Source: Anseranas semipalmata (Eukaryota > Chordata > Aves > Anseriformes > Anseranatidae). Taken from it: a DNA stretch of 64,000 bases. Of the stretch, positions 1-31,132 are shown one piece after another. The DNA is taken from contig VXAA01000914.1 of the NCBI GenBank assembly GCA_013399115.1, forward strand, positions 317,515-381,514. Direction: 5' to 3'. A model generated the notes under the pieces. It worked only from the letters and a program-made list of their open reading frames with translations, ran no database searches and was not told the DNA's origin. Both the position numbers and the translations under genes were made by a program. Every line of letters begins with the position of its first letter. Position 1 is the stretch's first letter.

Positions 1-1135
1 GATTTTTCTGTCAAAAGCTGCTCAATTTCAAGCACAAAGTGGTCAGTCAGATATTGAATGGCTTCAGAGTTATTTAAAAATAAGGGGCGCATATACAGTT
101 CAGACTGAAGTGTCATGTGCTACCATCCTCTATGTACAAATGCAATCAATATTTTTTAAACACATTAAAAAAGCAAATTCAATATTTTTACTCATGACAT
201 TCTGAAAAGAGGGCATTACCCAAAAGTACCAGGATCTTGAAACAGCAGCCTCTGTGATTCTTCATAGAAGTTTGGAACCATTAATTTTAGTCAGTAGTAC
301 CAAAATATTAACCTGTGCAGATTATTATTAAACCATGTAATGATGGAATAATGTAATTAATACAAAGAACATAGTGCTGTAAAACTGCGCACGTCATTAG
401 TTAAACCACTCGTTCAAGTAAACTGCATTCTAAGGAGTCTGACCCTAATTAAATAACTAATTACATTCTGGTATATTGAAGACTGTAACCTTGTGGCACA
501 GGAACAGGATGCTGAATACAGTATTTATTCATCCATTTTCCTATTTTCTATTTGGGCTATAGGCTGAAAATTATTTAATGATTCATTAAACAACAAGAGA
601 CCGACCAGCACATACAAATACATGGATGACACAAAACCTCAATTTTAAGCTATTGAACTGACAGGAAGCAATTAGCAAAGTTGAGAAAATAGGCTTCAAT
701 ATGACACCCGATTCTAAGGCTTCACACACTGCAAAGTGATTTGAAGTGCAGTCACATCCATAGGAAAAAAACAGCAATTCTCGCCATGGAGTATAGCACC
801 TCTTGCAGTTATATTCAAATGCTTTACAAGCACACATTACTCATATTCCCCCCTGTCTCAAGCATCTATCTTCATACGGGATGAATCATCCCCTGGAGGG
901 GCCCATCTATCTCCGCTGATGACACAGGAAGCTTGGACAGAGCTTTGTTTGGCTAGCTAGACTCCAGGTGAGAAAAACCCCAGGAGAAATATCAACCAGT
1001 GACATCTGTTATGTCAAGAAGGTTTAGAAATAGTTTTGATGCAAATGCACCAATTATCATATGCATTTCTCAGTTCCTGAGTGATTTATTTTCCCAGTGT
1101 GGTTGAAATTAATTCCCATGGCACCAGGGACCAGC

Positions 1136-1179
1136 AAAAAAAAAAAAAAAANNNNNNNNNNNNNNNNNAAAAAAAAAAA
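1136..1179. repeat. Poly-A tract with 17-base assembly gap
   Basis: Sixteen A at 1,136-1,151, 17 N at 1,152-1,168 and eleven A at 1,169-1,179. The gap lies wholly inside a homopolymer, so its true length is unknown and it is probably a sequencing artefact. Confidence 0.95.
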
Positions 1180-1441
1180 GAAATCTATAAGCTCTCAATA
1201 CTCCCCCAAATAGCTTTAATATGTCACCCTCTGTATAGGAAATAATTCCAAGTCGCCAGCTAAAGAGCACTATGCCCTTAATACTGCCTATGTAGGTTTC
1301 TGAGCAAACTTCGAGGGGATTATGTACCTCAGTGAATCTGGCTCGCAGTTCTTTTCCAAATATAGAACAGATGACTTGCAAATGAGTTCTAAATTCAGCT
1401 CAGTGGTTTTCCCATCGCTCATATTAAAAGCTTCATATAAC

Positions 1442-1514
1442 AGGACCTGATCCAAAGATCATTCAAGTCAATGAAAAGATTACCACTGACTTCAGCAGGC
1501 TTCAGCCCAGGCCC
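1442..1514. mobile_element. Old hairpin-like (MITE-type) repeat
   Basis: The left arm (1,442-1,473) and right arm (1,484-1,514) are imperfect reverse complements of about 31 bases around a 10-base loop, with words CCTGATCCAAAG and CACTGACTTCAG. The pattern of 'GATCC.AAG..CA.T.AAGTCAATG' facing its complement recurs in sauropsid DNA. I cannot name the family with certainty. Confidence 0.5.
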
Positions 1515-4500
1515 ATAATGCTTTAATCTTCAAAGTATTTTACAGGCATTTTAATTAATTCATCTTCAATTCCTCCCTCACCCATGCTGGGGAATGTGCA
1601 ATGATGATATCATCCCCTTTGCACAAAAGCAACATGAGTCAGGGAGGTGAATTCTCTAATTTAGCAACATGTTTCTAACATAGGCCTTAATTTAAGAGTT
1701 TTACATGCCCGGGTATGTTCCCAGGCAGCACTAGTTGACTTGTTAGGTATGAATACCAGAGACTGAGCTGGCATTAAAACTCAGATACCAGCAACTCCCA
1801 GAGTTGCACTGGATTATGCACACATTGCGACATTGTGAGTGGCTGCGCTAGCCTACACAGCCAGCATCAGGGACTGTTTTTTGGACAAAAGGAACTGTCT
1901 GTGCCAGTGAATCTACTTGCCATTCTGTATATTCACCAATCAGATGCAGTCCTGTCTGCACAGCTTTGGTTTCTGGAGCCTTGATGAATTCTTTAAATAG
2001 TAGAAAACTCTAAGGGCAACGGATTCATTGTCATTGTTTCCCATCTTCCTGAGGAGTGCCAGCAGGAAGCCTGCGCCTTGCCTGGGCTCCCACGACCATG
2101 CAGAGCCTTCTCTGCCATTCGAACAGAGGAAAGGTATCAGGCTGCAGTTTTGAACTACAGCTCAAAGTAACGCGAGCAGGCAAAGCACTGTGCAAGGAAT
2201 AAGCATGCACAGCAGTGGCTTTCCCAAAACAATTAGTGCATTTCTCTCAACCTTCTGTGCTTCAAAGAGACGGAGAGCTTTCCCCTACCTGTAAATTACA
2301 CTTCCAGGATGAAACATTCAAAAAAACAGAAACTCTCCCAGAAACCCTTTATAAACTGATGTTGCTAATTAACTGCTCATCACTTCAAAAAAAAAAAAAA
2401 AGAAAATGGCAGTCATTTTACAGACAGTACATACAAGCTGCTGATTTGACCAGTCTACCCTTCTTATTTCAGTTGTGCTACAACTCTACAGCCCATGTAG
2501 CATAAACTACAGTCTCTTTTGCTATTGAACCTCTGCTTTAAGTTATTATGAACTGATTTTGCCAATTTCAGTTCACTTCATAATTTATGAAAGCTAAGGA
2601 TCAGGACTTGCAGATTTTGTTTTCTCATCAGCAGTTTATGATTATAGAGATTTAAAAGCTGAGGATGAATCTAACCAGGGGAAGAGAAGGAACTTTCTCT
2701 AAGTAGGAATCCAAAAAGACTAAATTTTTGAAAAATGAGACAGTCTGCCCTGGAAGCTTACAAAAGGAGAAGCTTGTCCTATCACATCGCTGAAGAAGCA
2801 GAAAAAGTTCACTTGCTACCATCTAAGCTAGGCACAAGGCTGGCAGAAAAGCCAGAAAATAAACAGATCTGAACATGAGTCTGAATATTCAACCCTAAAG
2901 CAACGTGAAAAAGGGTCAATAAAATATCAGGTGTAGCACATAAGCATCTCTTGATGTTTGATTGCCATCTCCTCCTCCCTAAACTGTAGTGGAAAGCCCA
3001 AATGGAAGTGTTAGCCTACATAAAACCCAGGGTACATCCATGGCTAGCTCATTACAATTTCTTCCTAAAAACAGAGGACTATTTTATTCACAAAACTGGG
3101 ATTTTGCTCATCTTTGAAAGACAAAGATGCACAAAAAGAGATACGTAATACATACCACAGCCTAAGAAGCTGATGTATTCAACAGCCTGTCCGTGCACAA
3201 GCAACATATACCTGAGGGTCTGCAGGCCACAGCCTGAAAAACACAGCTGGCACTTGAGCAGTAATGGCTGCTGTTACATGTGGTCTGTTCTCCACTTGCA
3301 CATTACCCTGATGAAGGAGAACCTCCTGGGTCTGATTAACCAGTAAATCACTCCTAATAAATCAGCACTGAAAAAATATCCTGATTCCACACTCCAGTTT
3401 CCCAGAATTTGGGTCATTACTAGGCTCCCATGCAGCCAAACCAAAATATCTGCTGGATGAAATGACCAGCTAATGACAGCCCTTTAAATACAAACCCATT
3501 CTGAAATTGGAACATAGGAATACTCCTCATTAAAATCATAACCCACCAGTGATCTATGCTTATTAAAGGCTTGAACTGAGGTCAATAGGGAGAAAGCAGC
3601 AGAACTCAACAAGGCTCTTCAGCCAGCCCCAACTCTAGCTGCCCTGCTGCAGCAGGTGCTCCAGAGGGAGGCGAAGCACTGGAGATGAGAGCACAAGATG
3701 CCATCCCATCAGCGGCAGCAAGCAGGCTGCAACTGTGGATGGTTGCCAGCATTTCTACAGACTGGAACAATTTCTTGTGAAAGATGAGATCCTAGGATAC
3801 TAACATGTTTGTGAAAAGACTTCAGTGGATGAGCAGCAGAAGGCAAAGTGCCAAAATGCAAGGCTGTCTAGAGGCAAGGACCAAGAAATAATTGGCTAGA
3901 TAAGCATATGAGCTCAGTGCCTTGGAATGCAAGGTTTGCTCCTGAACTAATGAAGATTATATTAGTAGGAACCCAGACACTGAAAAGAATAAAACCTGTC
4001 TTCAGCAGAAGCAGTGAATACCTCAGTGTATTTTGAGCAACACAGCAATGAAGTCATTTTTGTGTTTATGTTCCCATACAGATCTGGAGAGGAACAGGCT
4101 GAGTTTGCAGGGCAGGACTAAGAGTTAAAGGCACTGAGCATTGTTCTCCCTGTGACAGTGGAAAATAGAAAGGACTTCATCTTATGAAGGCCAAGGCAGT
4201 TGGGCCTTATATTGATCAGTGATAATGGATTTGAACCCTTCCAAATCACACATGCAGACCAACAGGGACAAAAAAATCACCATCAACCTCCAATATTCTA
4301 AACATCAATAAACACAGAAAGGACTTGTTTATAAACTTAAAATACTGCATAAACAGCTATGGAGAGAAATCCTCCCTCCCTCACTTGCTCTCAGCCATTT
4401 GAGGGCTGAAATCCCTGATGGTTAGGGGCCAGATATCAGCCAAAAGGAAGTGAAAAATCAAAATTCCTGGCACAGCATTTCTGCCTCAACTGAGCACTGG

Positions 4501-4751
4501 CTTAGTGAGATGCTTTGCTACGCTGTTGGGTATTTCACCACCATTCACGCCAAGATATCAAAGAAGTTTCGATTAAAAATAATTACATTCACTTTTAATT
4601 ACATCCTTTAATAAAATGAATTTTCAGCAGAGACAGAATGTGACATGACATGGTCTTTAAAGACAGTCGAGAAATGTGAGAGAAGTCTGGGAGGGGAGAG
4701 GGGGGTATGACTTCAGAAACAGAAACCTAAAGGGCTAAATATCAGAGACTA

Positions 4752-23682
<18,931 letters not shown>

Positions 23683-26339
23683 TTATACCAAACACACCTG
23701 TCCTTCCACAGTCAATCCTCTTCCTACATGAATATCAGAGATCCTGAATGAGTACCATATGCTCAAAGCAAGCACCCCATACAAAAGACAAATCTGATTA
23801 GAACACTCATATTTTGCATTGATCTCTGTAACCTCACGGGTTTGTGCAAGTGCCCCCAGCTGCTGCGAGCACCCCAGGAGAGGGAGCTGAGGAAGAGCCC
23901 TTCCCCAGGCCCGGCCAGCAGGGAGCGGGGAAGGGAAGCCCCTTCAGGAGGCATCTTTAGCAGACACCCCAGCCACAGCTGGGCACGGAACCAGCCTTGT
24001 ATTAGTTCCTGTTCACTTGTCTTTTTACTACTCTTTCAGCTTCATCCACACTGAAAATTCTTTAGTGTCAAATAAATGGAAAAGACCAGTAACAATTCAG
24101 GGCTGCTTTCTTTTTTTTTTTTTTCTCCTTTTAACAGTAACATTTAACCAACCACTCCTGTGGAAGGTTTTTTCTATGCATGCATCCCTTTGCTTGCTTT
24201 CTCCCCAGCAGATGGTTACACCTTTGTAGCTAGAGGGCTTTCCATTCCTTCCTCCCAAGGCAAAGGATATGGGGGTCAGAGCTACGTATTCACGACACCT
24301 GGGGTATCAGACAAATTAAACTAGTCCAACTGGACAGCCTAGAGGCTCCAGCATTCTCCTGCACCACAAAGAGGAGTGGAAGGAATGGAACAACACTAAA
24401 CTAGAGGAGCTCTACATATTCCTCCAAAGTAACAGTGCCTCCATAGCTCTGTCACCTTTCGTATCTTATCAATATCACAAAGAAATGACAAAATCATCTC
24501 AGGGGACACACTACACCTAAGGTATGCAAGGTGAGCTTGACTCTCAAGCTCATTCAGTTCCTGTCTTCATGTCTGGTTAACTCTGCTTTAAAAACAAAGT
24601 TCATTTTAGCTGAGGAAGACAAAGAAAGGATTGCAAGAACAATTTTCTTTTACTGGGAATAGCCAGCAAGAAGCAATGATTTATGATCTATCCCAATGTG
24701 GAGAAGATTATAACCATCAAACATGAGGTGGAAAGCTCCACAGCCCATTAACAGTCCTTCAGCAACTGTTCTCTTCGTACCACTTTATACCTCTTTAAAA
24801 AAATGCTGTTTGCTTTATTAAATTCTAGGCCATAATTCTTGGCTGAGTTGTCACATGCCAAGTCTTGGTATGGAACAATGTTTACCTAAGTCACAGCACC
24901 CTTCAATTGAGGTATATAATGTTAACATTAACCACGGTAAGGTGAACAACACTACCATGGCAAAAGCTATTATGAAATTCTATTATTGTTAACTAAAGCC
25001 CATTTAATTTTTTAATCATAGACTGTCACTTATTTAAAAATTATTGGTACTTCAATATCTATGCTTTTTAGATGAAGGTAAAAGTGTACTGTATATCTAT
25101 TAGATTCAAAAGGATACTTTAAATTTTATAGCTAACCAATTTCAACAGTAGAATTGATAGCTTAAAAAGTATTTTAAAAGTCCTTCACTCAACTAACACC
25201 TCCAAAGGTAACTCTTAACTTTTTCTAAGGCAAACAGCAGGGAACCATGATGATACTTGGCAGCGTATTTATTAATGGTAGATGAACTGCAATGTAATCC
25301 TGCTCTACTTGCTAATGAAGTAGCAGAGATGATTATGCTGCATAACTAATGCACCTCTGCCACCTACAGTACAGACTAAACCACGTATTATCTTGTAGGG
25401 TTAAGCTGAATTCTGCGTAATTATGAAGCATGACTGAAAACATTCTTTACACTATAAAATTGTTTAAGATTGTTCCTGAACATTTCTCTATTGATATTTT
25501 TGTGCCAATTTTGCAGACCCTTTTGAAACACAAGGTCTTACAAAAATGAATTCTATATGGTGTTTTTCCATCCTCAGTTAACTCAAAGTTTGCTGAAGCC
25601 AATTTAATTTGAAACTTTTTCAAGTAACTAAGTACTAACAAACATATTTTGGGCTGAGATCAAACATGGGATGTCTAAAAGCAATTCTGAGAAAGTTACC
25701 GTGGCTGATTGTTATGACAACATGTTTAAACTTAATACTCTTAACCCCCAAAGACTATTTTATTATTTATTCTACATCAATAGTCAAACTTCTCATAAAG
25801 AATCTTTAGGTATGCAGAGACAAGTTTCACTTTCATAACTGCGTAGAGCTGAGTAATTCAATTGCCTGATGTAAGAACTAGAGAACAATAAAGTTAACCT
25901 GCCTGAATGCAGAATTTCGCCTTTCTCTTCCCCTACCCCATTTTTTAATACATATATCCTTTTGAGAAGTGGATTCAGTAGCTTGCTGACTAGTAATTTA
26001 CTTACATATACACTTACCTTTACATATGCGTATTGTCCAAGAATCCTGCATACATGAAGTGAAATGCTAGAATTCTACCAGCTGAGTGAATTAACACTTT
26101 GAAAGCCAATTAGAAAAATTAATGGATAGCACTACTTGCTACCTTTGCAATATCATAAAAAAAGTTATTGAAGGCAAAAGCAGAAGTATAGAAAAATAAT
26201 CAGTCATAACCACAAGTGCTTTTCACTGCTGTAAAGAATTGTAGAAGATTTAGGGTGAGGGACAATGGCTCCCTGAATTTCCTTGGGGTTCACACCTTCC
26301 TCGCTCTTCCCNCCTCTCCGTTGTTTTTGCCTTTTCTTA

Positions 26340-27060
26340 AATGTCCCCCCAGAGGCGCCACCAGCTTTGCTGACAGGCTCTGCTGTGCCCCATGGCGGGC
26401 CCATCGCTGGGCTGGCTGGAACCAGCATGGGGGAGCCCGGCCTCAGAGACCCCGCAGGCCCCGCTGCCAACGCCTGGCACAGACCCGATTCCAGCAGGTA
26501 TGGAGAAGGAAACAAGCAGCAAGAAACCCTCGCCAAGCCAAAGATGCAAGGGGAAGAGCTCAGCACGTGGGGAGGGACACCGCGGCAAGGCCGCAGCCCG
26601 GCGGGCCTTCCCTGGGCCTGCCCGTTCAATACACGGCCTGAACACGTTAACTTCTCAACAGGTGAGGAGCGTTTCAAACCTCACCACTGAATTGCCTTTT
26701 CAAACATCACATCAAGAGTATTTAGCAATTAAAGTTATTTTCTTTTAATTGATTCCATTTCAATGGGGCCTTCTTAATGGAGTCTGGTTCAGGAAAATGA
26801 AGGCCTTACCTTTTAATTGGCTTAATTGCTTGTAGAGACTTAACTTCAGGCTCCATATCTGTGCGGAGCCCCTCACACGGCCCAAGGAGGGAGATCTCCG
26901 TACGGTGCGAAAGGGGCATTCCCCTGAGGAGGCCGGTGCCCCTCGCAGCCCGGAGACAGCACGCACGCTCCCTCAGAGGGTCTGAGCTGGGAAGGCCCTT
27001 CACAGACCAGCCAGCCCCAGCACTGCCTCCCCGCCAGCGCTGTCCTGTGTGGGGTCAAGC
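26340..27060. other. GC-rich patches within long intron
   Basis: Two GC-rich blocks (about 26,340-26,640 and 26,860-27,060) are separated by AT-rich DNA. Open frames up to 157 codons occur on both strands but overlap in all phases and show no domain. A single undetermined base lies at 26,312. Confidence 0.5.
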
Positions 27061-27164
27061 AGACAACCTTTGCACACTGAAGGAAAGGGGCTTCACTGTT
27101 ATCAATAAAATTTGAATCCAAGCTCCCTCCTCCTCCTCTGTGGTGCCCCACCACAGCTTTGGTT

Positions 27165-27215
27165 TAGATTTATCTCCACTTTACACTGAGGAACTGAGCT
27201 TCCCTTTGTAATTCC
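27165..27215 (+). mobile_element. MIR-like fragment
   Basis: TTATCTCCACTTTACACTGA followed by GGAACTGAGC matches the 'ttatccccattttacagatgaggaaactgaggc' part of MIR with a few changes. Only this part is recognisable. Confidence 0.5.
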
Positions 27216-30200
27216 AATCTCAGCAGCTTTTTCTTTGCACACAACTGTCAAAGGCAGCCTCTTCAGGCTTAAAACCGATGAACCACAGAGTAGTGGACAC
27301 TAACAGCCTCCTTATTTGGGTTTACCCTGTGCAGGCTTGCAGAGGACGCACACCACTGACAGCCCTGGTGTCCCCAACCCCTTGCATTTGCAGCACAGCA
27401 CCGCAGCTCCCCTACGCCCCATAAATCCACACCTCAGACACAGGCAGCTTTGCCTGAGCAGTTCCGTCTGGCACTCAAGGCTATGGAGGAGAAAAACCAG
27501 TGTTGCACGAGGGAACATGCTAGAAGGTGTAAGATTTAATCCCAGAGCTGCAGCTTCTCTTGCTTCACGTTATCCAGCCAGCAGGCAAGCCACTGTCACA
27601 CAACCAGATAAAAAGCATCCCAATCTTACACCTTTTTCTCAGCTGCTGCCACTGAGTCTGCAGGTGCACAACTGGAGAAAGAAGGGCTCATTCCCAATGA
27701 AATGCTTACAGCCCAGCACCAGCCTGGATAGGTCAGTGATGAAATGTTCTGATGGACAAGAAACCAAATGGCTACAGCTACGCATTTAATAGAAAACATC
27801 GTGCTCACCTGCAGTTAACTACCACCTCTTCGCTACAAGGCTCCCACAGGTTTGAAATAATCACTAGGAAGCATTAATGGTTAATTGATAATGGAATATT
27901 TAATTACAGATAAACACAGTTGAACTGAAGCAGCTGCATGGTCTTTGAATGCAAATGCCCTGGCTGCTGTTGCTGAATCTCAGATGAAATGGGAAGGATG
28001 CTCAGCAGGCAAGAGTCAACAGCAATCACTAAAACCAGAGAAACACCCTAAGTCTCCTGCACGAGTGACCACCGACTTGTCTGTGCATAGGGATAACACC
28101 AGTCAGCACCAATTAGCACTGCTAAATCAGCGGGTAGAGTGACAGCAGCCCGAAACAAAAAGGCACACGATAAAGGCTGCAACAAGCTCTTGGAGAGGAT
28201 GCTGATTGCGCTATGACACAGAGAACACAATGTTTACACCTCCAACTTTTCAAGGTCACATTATTTTTTGTTTTATAAACCCAGTGCTGCCTTGTTGTCT
28301 TCAATAAAAAGGAGGAAATACATCACAGAGTTAGAAATGCAAAGAGCTAATTAAAAGCTGAAACAACTTTCCACATTCCCCAACACACTTTTCTACTACA
28401 TTAAGTAGCTGAATTTTCAACACCTACCATTAGCCCAATAAATTACTGGATTTCTAATAGAGGGGCTTTTATTCACATGACTCATTGGACTATTTTGGAC
28501 CTCTGCTACTGTATTTTTCAGTATTCCAGTCTTTTTTTTTTTAGTCTATTAGTAATTTGCAAAACTTTTCAAGCCTCTCTATGTCCATTTCCCCTTCCTC
28601 CTCCCCTTCCCTGCTGCCATCATCAGGAGATATGAATCATTGGATTAAATATGCAGCTTCCTGAATATGACAACATATTAACTGGAAATCTAAGGCTCTA
28701 GAATGACTAACTAGCAATGTAAGAATTGGTGGTGTTTTGTTTTGTTTTTTTAAAGTAAAATCAATAACCATTACTCACTGATGGGAATTCAGTACCCATT
28801 CTATATTAAGTATCTTTTCAATCCAGGAGTCACTTGGAGAAAGAGATGAACTCAGCTTCCATCTAAAAACAGTCTCCACAGCCATGCCTTCCGAGTCTGA
28901 AAATACAAGCAGGTTTCTGGAGGCAACCTGAAAGGGCAGCAGAGGCACGGAAGGCTGGACAAGAAACAGGCTTGTTTCAACCCTGGATTCAGTCTTGTCC
29001 CACAAGGACCATGTTTTTGGACACTGGCTTTTGCTCTACCTATAAAAGGGCCTTGAAATAAAAAATTACCATTTGAACCACATGAATGCTTAGGCATATC
29101 TTAACAGGTTCTTTCTCATGCAATCAGCTCAAGCCCTGTAAGATACTGAGTAAAACTGATCAAATTTGAAGGGTCTTCAACACCAATGTCAAGCAACCAG
29201 TGCAGAGAAACCAATGCTCAGAAAACATAGGAACTCCTGTAATTGCTTGAAGAGCATTTAATGGCCTCAGGAAAAACTTAATGGCAGTGAGGATTTAGAA
29301 ATAATGCATTTCTTCATGTCTAAGCCTGATTTTTTTTTTTTCCTCCTGCAATTTAAGCCCATCCAATGCACAGTGCATAGAGAACACATTTTAGCTTTTT
29401 ACATCACAGTCCTTTGTGACACAGGCAACAAAAGCTACATTCCCAGCACGCACATGGGGAAACTTTGAGGACAGCAGGCTCTGGGATCCCCACAGCAGCT
29501 GATCTCAACAGGTAAATAACCAGAACAGTGAGAACATGGAGCTTCTGACCTGCTCCTGTACAGACAGGAGGCTTTGTACACAAACAACCATTTTAATCTT
29601 AGCTCTTCTCTGAATAAGCAGGGAAAAAGCCTGCCCTAGGAGCAGTTGGGTCATTTTGTGGTTGAACAAGGTCAGTGGAACAGTTTATTTACGCACATTT
29701 GTGATCAGGCTGCAAGTCCCAGCTGTTTGTTACATCAACATGGCAGGGGAGGACTATGTTAGGAGAGGCCTGACAAGACAAGAGTTCATGTTGTGATCAG
29801 AGGTTTTAAATGAACTAGAGAGAAATATGGGCATGCCAGGCACCTCTCTCAGTTTCCAAGCAGACTAATCTGCTGCAGACACATGCATGGTACACTACAT
29901 GAAGCTGTCGTTCTGCTGTACCAGATACTAGATTTGGTTACATCTCAGACCATATTAAATTCTGGGGGAAACAAACAAACAAAAAGCCAGCACATATTCA
30001 GCATTAACTCCCAACGGGCTCCTTAACCAGTTTTTCCCCCAGCAGGTATTTGAGTTCATTAATCTTGCTCAAACAGAAACATTTGCAGATTTTCACTCTT
30101 CCCCTGTCTCTCACTTTGTTCAGACAGCTCCTAATCCTTGCCCTGTCCCCGGGGCCCCCACCCTGCACGCTGGCTGCAGGTTTAAATGCCTGTCAAAAAT

Positions 30201-31044
30201 GCACCTCTCAAGCAACAGGTGCTGAGAGTTTTTACCAATTTTATCCCAAATGGCTTCCAACATTTTTAACCTAAGCACGAAGGCATTTTATTCTTAAGTG
30301 AAATTGAAGCCTCCAAATTAAACACAGCTCCTGCGATTCTCTGTTATTGCATAATACAGGAAGGTTAATGGTATCAAAGCTCTTCTTTTGAGCAAAAGCA
30401 GTGAAGTGTGGTTTTCTCAACTATTTTCTTTATTCCTTCTTTCACTCTTGTATTTCACATTGGATTCAAGCATTAAATATTTATATCACTCACTCAGCCA
30501 TTCCTCCCTTGGCACAATTAGTATTATTGTACATGGATGGCAATGATTAATCTGCATTCACGCACCATTATCTATTTACAATCCCAATTCCTGCTTTAAT
30601 TTGGTTCCACATAGAGAGAAAGAAAAAGAAAAATCAATAAAATGTCAGAAAGTGAGTTAGAACATTAGAAGAGTGGAAGGAGATATTTGCAGGCAGAAGA
30701 TCCAATTTAACTACCCTGAAATTTGGTAAGCACGAATTTGACCACAGTACTTCCTAAAGAACCCAAACACAATGAGCAATTCATTGTGTGGATGCTACAC
30801 AAGCCGACTGTAAGAAAGCATGAAGTCAAAGGTCACAACTGAGATTAAGAACTCTACTTGAAATCCTATTATGTCAAGTGCGTTATTTGGAGATAATGAA
30901 TTGAAGAATGAACTTGAAGGCACACACAAGCCCTGGTGCTATTCAGAATCAGGACGTAGTCAGACACCAACTTAAATAAGCCCAAACAGACAAATTAACA
31001 ACATTAGGGCTGTAGCAGTAGTAGCAGTGTTTTGTTTTAACAGA

Positions 31045-31132
31045 GACCAAGCTGAGCCTGAGATGGACACTGACATTTCCAAGGTCACACCAACATTATC
31101 ACAGGGCTGGGAGTTGAGCTCTGAGCTTTTAA
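31045..31132 (+). mobile_element. MIR-like SINE remnant
   Basis: The order is CTGAGCCTGAGATGG, then TGACATTTCCAAGGTCACAC, then CAGGGCTGGGAGTTGAGCTC, which parallels the MIR core from the 'actgaggc' part to the 'gagctgggattcgaac' part. It is strongly diverged. Confidence 0.55.

Noticed and set aside
24700..24760. Minus-strand words resembling a CUB 'DGYNLL' motif
   Set aside because: The surrounding residues do not match any CSMD CUB exon and splice sites are absent.
26204..26690. Overlapping frames of 102-157 codons on both strands
   Set aside because: They arise in a GC-rich block in several phases at once and include an undetermined base; no homology is recognisable.
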